Shown piece after piece: positions 1-5,069 of a stretch of 5,069 bases of DNA. Location of the stretch: assembly GCA_020436865.1 (NCBI GenBank), contig JAGQXA010000600.1:1-5069 (forward strand). The letters are read 5' to 3'. This DNA comes from Saprospiraceae bacterium (GTDB lineage Bacteria > Bacteroidota > Bacteroidia > Chitinophagales > Saprospiraceae). How positions within the stretch are numbered: the stretch's first letter is position 1; every line of letters begins with the position of its first letter. The position numbers and the translations under genes were made by a program. The notes below the pieces were generated by a model, which worked only from the letters and a program-made list of their open reading frames with translations, was not told the DNA's origin and did no database searches.

Positions 1-537
1 GTGCTGGGCTATACCGAACACGGGCAGGGCGATAGCGTGTACTTTGCCCTTTCCAACATCGGGCAGATGTACCTCGAACAACCCATCGACGAAGACTTCG
101 ACGAGCTCTTCGCCATCTACGGGATCAGCTTGAAATTTGCCTTCCCGCCCGGCGAACAGCCGCCGCTCGACCAACTGCTCACCACCGACGAATTGCGCTC
201 GCTGATCCCCGTCGGCACGGAATACCTGTACGGCGACGGGCCGCGGCAGGTAGAAGTGTCCGTCAACCGCCACAACCCCTTCGTATTCGACCCCAACGAC
301 GATTATAACCTGGGATTGCCCCTCAGCGCCTCGACGATCTACGTCGACAATCCCGGCAGCTTCGAAGTGGTCAGCCACGAACCCTACAACTGGACAGACT
401 ACGACGGCAACCTGCATTTCGGCTCGAAGGTGCAGGTGCGCTTCCATTGCCGCCTGGCCTATACCCTTTCCGGCTTTGCCGGCGAGCTGCAGATCCTCGG
501 CGGCGAGGGGGTTTTCCTCTTCGAAACGGCCGACTGA
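1..537 (+). CDS. Hypothetical protein, probably missing its N-terminus
   Basis: This is an open frame of 178 codons ending in TGA at 535-537. It begins with GTG at the very first base of the window, so the true start may lie outside. The visible N-terminus (MLGYTEHGQGDSVYF) has no signal peptide, lipobox or membrane segment. I do not recognise the family. An acidic stretch lies near residues 28-38 (QPIDEDFDELF) and a Pro-rich turn near 49-55. From about residue 82 onward, short hydrophobic/polar alternations (VEVSVN, STIYVD, KVQVRFHC, GELQILGGEGVFLFE) suggest a beta-sandwich-like C-terminal half. One Cys is present (C150). The look is that of a secreted or lipoprotein-type Bacteroidota protein with its leader cut off by the window edge, but that is inference. 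Codon use matches the neighbouring genes, so it is probably a real gene. No function is assigned. Confidence 0.6.
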   Translation: MLGYTEHGQGDSVYFALSNIGQMYLEQPIDEDFDELFAIYGISLKFAFPPGEQPPLDQLLTTDELRSLIPVGTEYLYGDGPRQVEVSVNRHNPFVFDPNDDYNLGLPLSASTIYVDNPGSFEVVSHEPYNWTDYDGNLHFGSKVQVRFHCRLAYTLSGFAGELQILGGEGVFLFETAD

Positions 538-550
538 GGGCCGGATTTTT
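527..550 (+). terminator. Possible intrinsic terminator of the first gene
   Basis: CGGCC (527-531) pairs perfectly with GGCCG (539-543) around a 7-base loop that contains the TGA stop codon. GA and then five T's (546-550) follow. The stem is short at 5 bp, and the T run starts two bases after it, so this is a weak Rho-independent terminator candidate. Its position at the end of the gene supports the call. Confidence 0.4.
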
Positions 551-552
551 GC

Positions 553-560
553 TACCTTTG
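553..560 (+). promoter_or_regulatory. Candidate Bacteroidota -7 promoter element for hutU
   Basis: TACCTTTG matches the Bacteroidota housekeeping -7 consensus TAnnTTTG exactly and sits in the favourable context TTTTTGCTACCTTTGC. No good -33 TTG/TTTG box is seen about 19-20 bases upstream, where the sequence is the GC-rich end of the previous gene. If used, transcription would start near 566 and leave a leader of about 215 nt before the hutU ATG, containing both inverted repeats described below. No better match was seen closer to hutU. Confidence 0.5.
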
Positions 561-591
561 CGGCGGAATAAAACTATCAAACACCCTCATC

Positions 592-658
592 CTTCGTGTT
601 CTTTTGTGTCTCTTGTGGTTTGTTTTTCTCATCACGATGGACACAATGGTCCACTATG
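592..658. repeat. Imperfect inverted repeat built from degenerate 9-base units
   Basis: The left arm (592-617) and right arm (633-658) are reverse complements at 17 of 26 positions, with three more G-U pairs possible in RNA; the loop is 15 bases. From 592 the left side reads as three 9-base units: CTTCGTGTT, CTTTTGTGT and CTCTTGTGG. The right arm mirrors this with CACGATGGA, CACAATGGT and CCACTATGT. Similar GTGT/CTTT-rich stretches occur as dispersed intergenic repeats in many bacterial genomes, which I recall from general knowledge and did not look up. No open frame here looks coding. It is probably a decayed non-coding repeat, and it may fold in the hutU leader RNA. Confidence 0.5.
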
Positions 659-666
659 TGTTGAGT

Positions 667-747
667 GGCGGTCAAACTCACCCCCCGGCCCCCTCTCCTC
701 CAGAGAGGGATGGCTGAGCCAGCGAAGCCGGGGTGAGTTCAAACGCC
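667..747. repeat. Second inverted repeat with nested hairpin
   Basis: AACTCACCCCCCGGC (675-689) pairs with GCCGGGGTGAGTT (727-739), perfect except for two extra C's on the left. Beyond a small internal loop, GGCG (667-670) pairs with CGCC (744-747). Nested inside is a 7-bp hairpin, CCCTCTC (691-697) with GAGAGGG (703-709), and possibly GGCT (712-715) with AGCC (726-729). The CTCACCCC...GGCCCCCTCTCC...GAGAGGG layout resembles a dispersed palindromic element seen between genes in several phyla; that comparison is from memory. It lies 36 bases before the hutU start codon. No transposase or clear target-site duplication is visible. Confidence 0.6.
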
Positions 748-782
748 GCCAAGGGCAAAAATCCGAACCACCAACAAGTACC

Positions 783-2831
783 ATGCAAGCACGCACGCCC
801 TTCCAGCAAGCCATCCTCGAAGGCATTCCGGCCGAATTGCCCCCCGCCAGGCCCTACGACACCACGGTCAGCCACGCCCCGAAGCGCGTGATCGAGGGGG
901 TCCTTTCGGAAAAAGAAAAACGCCTCGCGATCCGCAACGCGCTGCGCTATTTCCCGCCGCAGCATCACGCCGTCCTGGCCCCCGAGTTCGCCGAAGAGCT
1001 GGAGCGCTACGGCCGCATCTACATGCATCGCTTCCGGCCCGATTATGAGATGTACGCGCGGCCGATCGACGAATACCCCTACCGCTCGCGGCAGGCGGCG
1101 GCCATCATGCTGATGGTGCAGAACAACCTCGACAAGACCGTCGCCAAACACCCGCACGAACTGATCACCTACGGCGGCAACGGGGCCGTGTTCCAGAACT
1201 GGGCCCAGTACCGCCTTACGATGAAATACCTCGCCGAAATGACCGACGAGCAAACACTGGTGCTCTACTCGGGCCACCCACTGGGCCTCTTTCCCTCGCA
1301 TGCGGGCGCGCCGCGCGTGGTGGTCACCAATGGGATGATGATCCCCAATTACTCGAAAAAGGAAGACTGGAATAAGTACAATGCCCTTGGCGTCACCTCC
1401 TATGGGCAGATGACCGCCGGCTCGTTCATGTATATCGGTCCGCAGGGCATCGTGCACGGCACGACCATCACCCTGCTCAACGCCGGACGCAAGATGGGCC
1501 TGGGCAGCGATAGCCTGCACGGACAGGTGTACCTCACTTCGGGCCTGGGCGGCATGTCGGGCGCCCAGGCGCTGGCGGCCGTGATCACCGGCGCGGTCGG
1601 ACTGATCGCCGAAGTCGACCCGCAGGCCATCGAGCAGCGGCTGACCGACGGCTACATCCAACGCGAGAACGTGTACGACGATCTCGACGAGCTGCTCGTG
1701 CGCTTGGAGGAATGCCGCCGGCAAGGCACGGCCGTGGCCCTGGTGTACTACGGAAATGTGGTCGACCTCTGGGAAAAACTGGTCCGGGAAAACATCCACA
1801 TCGAGCTCGGCTCCGACCAGACCTCTCTGCACAACATCGACGACCTGGGCTACTGCCCGGCGGGTTATAGTTTCGAAGAAGCCAACGAACTACTCGCAAG
1901 CGATAAGGAAAAATTCCTGGAAGAGGTGCGCAGCACGTTGCGGCGCCACGTGGCCGCCGTCAATGCAATGGCCGAGCGCGGCATGTACTTCTGGGATTAC
2001 GGCAATGCTTTCCTCAAGGAAGCCGGCGATGCCGGCGCCGATATCTGGACCAACGAGGAGGAAGGGCTCTTCCGCTACCCCTCATACGTGGAAGACATCA
2101 TGGGCCCGATGTGCTTCGATTTCGGCTTCGGGCCGTTCCGCTGGGTGTGCACCTCGGGCAGCAAGGCCGATCTCGACGCCACCGATGCCATCGCCGCGCG
2201 GGTCTTGCGCGAACTGAAGCAAACCGCCCCCTCCGAGATCCACGGACAACTCAACGACAACCTGCGTTGGATCGAGGCTGCCGACGCCAACATCCCCATC
2301 GTGGGCTCCAAGTCGCGCATCCTCTACGCCGACGCCGAAGGCCGCATTCTCATCGCCCAAGCCTTCAACGACGCCATCGCCGCAGGCGAGATCAGCGCTC
2401 CGGTCGTACTGGGCCGCGACCACCACGACGTGTCGGGCACCGACAGCCCCTTCCGCGAAACCGCCAACATCTACGACGGCTCGCGCTTTACGGCCGACAT
2501 GGCCGTGCACAACGTCATCGGCGACAGTTTCCGCGGGGCCACCTGGGTATCGCTGCACAACGGCGGCGGCGTGGGCTGGGGAGAAGTGATCAACGGTGGC
2601 TTCGGCATGGTGCTCGACGGCACCCCCGAAAGCGAAAAGCGCCTGCGCTCCATGCTCTTCTGGGATGTGAACAACGGCATCGCGCGCCGCAGCTGGGCCC
2701 GAAACGAAGAGGCCATGTTCACCGCCCGCCGCGCCATGGAAAGCGAGCCCGGCCTGCAGATCACGATGCCGTATCTGGCGGAAGAAGAGGTGGTGGAGCG
2801 GGCGTTGAGAAAGCTGGATGTTGGATCTTAG
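783..2831 (+). CDS. hutU: Urocanate hydratase (urocanase), long form
   Basis: This cytosolic enzyme (EC 4.2.1.49) carries out the second step of histidine catabolism, adding water to urocanate to give 4-imidazolone-5-propionate with tightly bound NAD+ as electrophile. The protein has 682 residues. That matches the longer urocanases of Bacteroidota and animals rather than the roughly 560-residue Pseudomonas type. Conserved blocks are visible: ITYGGNGAVFQNWAQY (128-143), YSGHPLGLFPSHAGAPRVVVTNG (162-184), TSGLGGMSGAQA (252-263), GSDQTSLHN (343-351), FGPFRWVCTSG (449-459, C456 the likely catalytic-region cysteine), RDHHDVSGTDSPFRETANI (545-563), SLHNGGGVGWGEVINGGFG (590-608) and ARRSWARNEEAM (634-645). 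The frame is open upstream to 447, but conservation and composition favour the ATG at 783. No Shine-Dalgarno precedes it; the upstream bases are A/C-rich, as is common in Bacteroidota. The last codons lie inside a long inverted repeat shared with the convergent htrA. No hutH, hutI or hutG is in the window. Confidence 0.97.
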   Translation: MQARTPFQQAILEGIPAELPPARPYDTTVSHAPKRVIEGVLSEKEKRLAIRNALRYFPPQHHAVLAPEFAEELERYGRIYMHRFRPDYEMYARPIDEYPYRSRQAAAIMLMVQNNLDKTVAKHPHELITYGGNGAVFQNWAQYRLTMKYLAEMTDEQTLVLYSGHPLGLFPSHAGAPRVVVTNGMMIPNYSKKEDWNKYNALGVTSYGQMTAGSFMYIGPQGIVHGTTITLLNAGRKMGLGSDSLHGQVYLTSGLGGMSGAQALAAVITGAVGLIAEVDPQAIEQRLTDGYIQRENVYDDLDELLVRLEECRRQGTAVALVYYGNVVDLWEKLVRENIHIELGSDQTSLHNIDDLGYCPAGYSFEEANELLASDKEKFLEEVRSTLRRHVAAVNAMAERGMYFWDYGNAFLKEAGDAGADIWTNEEEGLFRYPSYVEDIMGPMCFDFGFGPFRWVCTSGSKADLDATDAIAARVLRELKQTAPSEIHGQLNDNLRWIEAADANIPIVGSKSRILYADAEGRILIAQAFNDAIAAGEISAPVVLGRDHHDVSGTDSPFRETANIYDGSRFTADMAVHNVIGDSFRGATWVSLHNGGGVGWGEVINGGFGMVLDGTPESEKRLRSMLFWDVNNGIARRSWARNEEAMFTARRAMESEPGLQITMPYLAEEEVVERALRKLDVGS

Positions 2832-2874
2832 ATCTTGGATGTTGGGTTGGCCAAGATCTAAGATCCAACTTCCA
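2815..2874. terminator. Long inverted repeat at the convergent hutU/htrA ends, probable bidirectional terminator
   Basis: The arms TTGGATCTTAGATCTTGG (2821-2838) and CCAAGATCTAAGATCCAA (2851-2868) are perfect reverse complements. The match extends to 24-base arms (2815-2838 and 2851-2874) with a single mismatch (2819/2870). The loop is 12 bases. The stops of hutU (2829-2831) and htrA (2858-2860) lie at mirror positions within the arms, so both genes end with the codons GTT GGA TCT TAG. The 9-mer GGATGTTGG also repeats directly at 2816-2824 and 2837-2845. Convergent placement suggests a bidirectional terminator, but there is no T tract on either side, so it is not a classical intrinsic terminator. 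It could equally be an inserted or dispersed palindromic repeat. Confidence 0.75.
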
Positions 2875-4024
2875 ACACCGCTCTCACCTTCACCTCCTCC
2901 TTATCCCGCTGCAAGGTCACTTCCACTTCGTCGCCGGGGCGATAGCGTTCGAGTTCGAGGATGAGGTCATTGCCGGAGGCGATCTTCGTATTGTTGATCC
3001 CCACGATGAGGTCGCCGAGCTGGATGGCGCCGGAGCGGTCGCGTCGCGTGGGGCGCAGGCCGGCTTTCTCGGCAGGACTCCCTTCCACAATATCGATGAT
3101 CAGGGCGCCTTTCAGGCCCAGTCGCGAGGTGATCGACGACGAAGCCAATTCGACGCCCAGGCTCGGGCGTTTGATCTTGCCGTACTGGATCAGTTCGGGC
3201 ACCACCCAGTTGACCACATCTGCCGGAATGGAGAATCCGATGCCGGCGCTCGCGCCCGAGGGACTGTAAATAGCCGTGTTGACGCCGATCAGACGACCGG
3301 AAGAGTCGAGCAGCGGGCCACCGGAATTGCCGGGATTAATGGCGGCGTCGGTCTGGATCACATCGCGGATCGGAATGCCGGCCACCGAGTTGATCTCGCG
3401 CCCCAGGGCGCTGACGATACCCGTCGTAAGCGTCTGGTCGAGGCCGAAGGGGTTGCCGATCGCATAGACCGATTGGCCGACCAGCAGATCGTTCGAGGTG
3501 CCGACCGGGATGGGCAGCAGCTCCTTGCGGGGCGCTTCGATCCGCAGCACGGCCAGGTCCTTTTCAGGGGCGTAGCCGACGAGTTCGGCCTGGTAGATCT
3601 CGCCGTTGGCCAGGGTCACCTTGGCTTTATCGGCCCCCTGGATCACGTGATAGTTGGTAACGATATGCCCTTTTTGGTCCCATACGAAGCCCGAGCCCGT
3701 TCCCCGCGGAATTTCGGTGACGTTACGGGTAAAAAAATCCATGCGCACATTGGTCGTGGTGATAAAGGCCACCGAGCGGCTGGCCTTTTCGAAGAGGTTG
3801 ATGGTGGCCCGTTCTTCGGCCGTCAGATCGGTGCGGGCGGCGGCGGGATCGGCGGAAGGGGTTTCCTGCTGTTCGCGCACGAGCGTGGCGTTCGACTCTT
3901 CCGAAGCCGCAGCGGGTTGGTCGACGCGGGTATCGTTGCTCTTCCAGGCAACCCCGGCCAGAAAACCGGCGCCCAGCAGAACGATCCACAGGAGTAAGCG
4001 GAAAAAATTTGTGTTCGATCGCAT
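2858..4024 (-). CDS. htrA: HtrA/DegP-family serine protease with one PDZ domain
   Basis: This is a trypsin-like envelope protease of the HtrA/DegP/DegS family, which degrades or senses misfolded exported proteins. It has 388 residues from the ATG at 4022-4024. A hydrophobic segment near residues 8-26 (FFRLLLWIVLLGAGFLAGVAW) acts as an uncleaved anchor or signal peptide; no lipobox is seen. A low-complexity polar linker (about 28-70) follows, then the protease domain (about 75-275). The catalytic triad is H126 (VTNYHV), D156 (EKDLAVL) and S234 (NPGNSGGPL), all intact. A single PDZ domain spans about 288-385 (LGVEL...GALIIDIVEGSPAEKAGL...LGDLIVGIN). One PDZ makes it closer in layout to DegS or plant/cyanobacterial Deg proteins than to two-PDZ DegP. 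The frame extends 13 codons further upstream (to 4063), but MRSNTNFF puts a basic residue right before the hydrophobic segment and is preferred. The protein ends right after the PDZ with VGS, encoded by the shared inverted repeat. Confidence 0.95.
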   Translation of the reverse strand: MRSNTNFFRLLLWIVLLGAGFLAGVAWKSNDTRVDQPAAASEESNATLVREQQETPSADPAAARTDLTAEERATINLFEKASRSVAFITTTNVRMDFFTRNVTEIPRGTGSGFVWDQKGHIVTNYHVIQGADKAKVTLANGEIYQAELVGYAPEKDLAVLRIEAPRKELLPIPVGTSNDLLVGQSVYAIGNPFGLDQTLTTGIVSALGREINSVAGIPIRDVIQTDAAINPGNSGGPLLDSSGRLIGVNTAIYSPSGASAGIGFSIPADVVNWVVPELIQYGKIKRPSLGVELASSSITSRLGLKGALIIDIVEGSPAEKAGLRPTRRDRSGAIQLGDLIVGINNTKIASGNDLILELERYRPGDEVEVTLQRDKEEVKVRAVLEVGS

Positions 4025-4093
4025 ATCGGGTCTTTTTCCAATAGAAACGCCTGAAGGGAACACTGGTTCTGAGAAATGACAAACGGAAAGGCC
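4025..4093 (-). other. Gap between the DUF4112 gene and htrA
   Basis: Sixty-nine non-coding bases separate the upstream stop from the preferred htrA start. Read on the minus strand, a TTTG occurs near the upstream end, but about 19 bases later the sequence is TTCCCTTC, a poor match to TAnnTTTG. No stable hairpin and no clear Shine-Dalgarno were seen; GGAAAAAGA lies rather far from the ATG. Read-through from the upstream genes or a stress-sigma promoter not recognisable by eye are both possible. Confidence 0.3.
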
Positions 4094-4612
4094 TCAGCCC
4101 ACCAACCACTGCAATGCCAACCAAAACACATAGATCAGTCCGGCCAGGAGACCGAAGACCAGGGCAAAGAACAGGAGCACAGGGCCCCGGCCGCTGCCGT
4201 GATGCCGGCCCTCGTTAAGGTGGTCGCGCAGCAGCAGCAGATTGCGGCGGTTGGCCCGGTAGCGGATGTCGAACAGGTCGCCGAGCAGGGGCACGGAGCC
4301 CAGGAGCGCATCGAGCAGGATATTGCCGGCCATGAGGCTGAGCACTTTACCGCTCACGCGATAGCGCAAGGTTAGAAAGACCAGGAGGATGGAAAGGAGC
4401 AGGCTGAGCATATCGCCTACATACGGGATCAGGCCTATCAGGGCATCTGCGCCAAAGCGAATATTGGTGAAGGGGATCCGAAAGCGATTGTCCAGCCAGG
4501 AGGCCAGGTGATCGAGCCACTCCAGTCGACGGTCGGGCGGAGCGGCGAAGACGGGTTCGGGACTTCTGGCCTCGCGGGAGCGATCGTTCGGCCTGGGGCG
4601 GGAAGGGATCAC
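4094..4612 (-). CDS. DUF4112 family membrane protein
   Basis: This is a 172-residue protein of the DUF4112 family, whose function is unknown. After a polar, Arg/Pro-rich N-terminus (1-28) comes the family signature: LDNRFRIPFTNIRFGADALIGLIPYVGDML (40-69), a hydrophobic helix (about 68-82), then GNILLDALLGSVPLLGDLFDIRYRANRRNLLLL (96-128). A strong C-terminal transmembrane helix follows (about 144-170). Two copies of a D-A-L-[IL]-G-x-[IV]-P-x-[VL]-G-D motif (56-67 and 101-112) suggest internal pseudo-symmetry. The start is GTG at 4610-4612, overlapping the upstream methyltransferase stop as GTGA, which fits a translationally coupled start; no other Met precedes the conserved core. It is likely in the inner membrane. 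The family assignment is from recognised motifs; any role in envelope upkeep is only guessed from its neighbours. Confidence 0.88.
   Translation of the reverse strand: MIPSRPRPNDRSREARSPEPVFAAPPDRRLEWLDHLASWLDNRFRIPFTNIRFGADALIGLIPYVGDMLSLLLSILLVFLTLRYRVSGKVLSLMAGNILLDALLGSVPLLGDLFDIRYRANRRNLLLLRDHLNEGRHHGSGRGPVLLFFALVFGLLAGLIYVFWLALQWLVG
4609..4612 (-). promoter_or_regulatory. GTGA stop/start overlap (translational coupling)
   Basis: On the minus strand GTGA combines the GTG start of the DUF4112 gene (4612-4610) with the TGA stop of the methyltransferase gene (4611-4609). Such 4-base overlaps typically mean one mRNA with re-initiation of the ribosome, and this one decides the choice of the GTG start. 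Confidence 0.75.
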
Positions 4613-5069
4613 TGCTTTTCACTGACCAGCACGAAGGCCGGCGGCACGTTGAGCGGAACGAACTTGATCAATACATTGCCGAAGATGTCTTCGTACAGTT
4701 TCTTGGCGAGCAGCGAATAGTGCACCTGCACGAACAGGCCGCCCTTTTTCAGGTACTGCTTACAGGCCTCGATGATCCGGTAGCCCAACTCGTTGGGCAG
4801 CGCGACAAAGGGGATAGCGGAGATGACGCAATCGATCTCGGCGACCCCATGTTCGTTGAGATAGTGGCCGATATTCTCGGCAGAGTCGGTCACCACGATC
4901 AGCCGCGGGTCGTCGATCTGCTGCAGTTTCTCGTACATAGTAGGCAGTACTTCGAAGGCAAAGAGGCGGGCATTCGGTCGCATCTGCTCCAGGATATAGT
5001 GAGTGATAACCCCGTCGCCGGCGCCCAGCTCCACAATGGTGTCGACCACGGAAAAATCGAGCTGACCGA
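4609..5069 (-). CDS. Class I SAM-dependent methyltransferase, phospholipid N-methyltransferase-like, partial (5' end outside the window)
   Basis: About 153 C-terminal residues are visible. The frame stays open through the right edge, reading GQLDFSVVDTIVELGAGDG, so the GTG at 5047-5049 is probably an internal Val and the true start lies outside. VELGAGDG is motif I, the SAM-binding Gly-rich loop; LFAFEV supplies the acidic residue after strand 2; DPRLIVVTDSAENIG is the next SAM-pocket region; DCVISAIPFVALP is the motif IV equivalent. The C-terminal half (KKGGLFVQVHYSLLAKKLYEDIFG) fits strands 5-7 of the Rossmann fold. The arrangement resembles the COG3963/PmtA-like group related to rRNA adenine dimethylases, many of which are annotated as phospholipid N-methyltransferases. 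The substrate cannot be fixed from sequence; a lipid amine, an rRNA or a small molecule are all possible. It overlaps the next gene by four bases and is the upstream member of the minus-strand unit. Confidence 0.85.
   Translation of the reverse strand, partial: GQLDFSVVDTIVELGAGDGVITHYILEQMRPNARLFAFEVLPTMYEKLQQIDDPRLIVVTDSAENIGHYLNEHGVAEIDCVISAIPFVALPNELGYRIIEACKQYLKKGGLFVQVHYSLLAKKLYEDIFGNVLIKFVPLNVPPAFVLVSEKQ

Noticed and set aside
637..717. Short 26-codon open frame before hutU (MDTMVHYVLSGGQTHPPAPS...)
   Set aside because: It is a translation of the two repeat elements, has no ribosome-binding site and shows the Pro-rich pattern expected from the CCCC-rich repeat; it is not credible as a leader peptide without further evidence.
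447..782. Upstream extension of the urocanase frame to 447
   Set aside because: The extra residues overlap the preceding gene and translate the inverted repeats into Arg/Pro-rich sequence with no family similarity; the urocanase begins naturally at the ATG at 783.
678..1832. Long minus-strand open frame of 384 codons opposite hutU
   Set aside because: It is a shadow of the GC-rich hutU codons; the protein is His/Val/Gly/Arg-biased without recognisable domains.
2111..3997. Long plus-strand open frame of 628 codons spanning the end of hutU and the antisense of htrA
   Set aside because: It is out of frame with hutU and antisense to a protease with an intact catalytic triad; low-complexity Arg/His/Gly-rich translation.
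4025..4063. Longer htrA start 13 codons upstream (MFPSGVSIGKRPD...)
   Set aside because: The start at 4024 places a short polar/basic segment right before the hydrophobic anchor, as expected for exported proteins; the longer form adds nothing family-like, though it cannot be fully excluded.
4058..4073. Small inverted repeat GAAC...GTTC upstream of htrA as a possible operator
   Set aside because: Only four-base arms around a non-symmetric centre; expected by chance.
5047..5049. GTG as the start of the methyltransferase gene
   Set aside because: It lies only a few residues before the SAM-binding VELGAGDG motif, and the frame continues open to the window edge with sequence (GQLDFS) typical of the family's preceding region.

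Overview
The window is GC-rich (about 60% by eye) and looks like chromosomal DNA of a high-GC member of the Bacteroidota. The evidence is a TAnnTTTG-type -7 promoter element (TACCTTTG), no Shine-Dalgarno sequence before the best-defined start codon, a long-form urocanate hydratase of about 680 residues, and short intergenic hairpin repeats of a kind common in this phylum. The genus cannot be named from the sequence.

Layout: (1) The left edge carries the 3' part of an unrecognised, probably beta-rich protein on the + strand, ending at 537. A short GC hairpin with a T run (527-550) may terminate it. (2) A 245-base gap (538-782) holds a candidate promoter and two adjacent imperfect inverted repeats. 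It reads as a mosaic of dispersed repeat elements inside the probable 5' leader of the next gene. (3) hutU (783-2831, +) encodes a complete urocanate hydratase of histidine catabolism; no other hut gene is in the window. (4) hutU converges on a minus-strand htrA/degP-like serine protease (2858-4024). An almost perfect long inverted repeat (2815-2874) joins them. Its arms encode the last codons and the stop of both genes, so both proteins end in Val-Gly-Ser. (5) Upstream of htrA on the minus strand lie a DUF4112 membrane protein (4094-4612) and a class I SAM-dependent methyltransferase of the phospholipid N-methyltransferase / rRNA adenine dimethylase-like type (4609-5069, running off the right edge). 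These two overlap by four bases (GTGA), so they are very probably co-transcribed and translationally coupled. htrA follows 69 bases later and may belong to the same unit.

If the minus-strand genes form one operon, they would combine a possible membrane-lipid methyltransferase, a small integral membrane protein and an envelope quality-control protease. An envelope-maintenance theme is plausible but inferred. hutU is a separate metabolic gene. I found no CRISPR array, tRNA, rRNA, transposase or phage gene, and nothing that clearly forms a new multi-gene system. The most unusual structure is the symmetric inverted repeat shared by the ends of hutU and htrA, followed by the repeat mosaic in the hutU leader.
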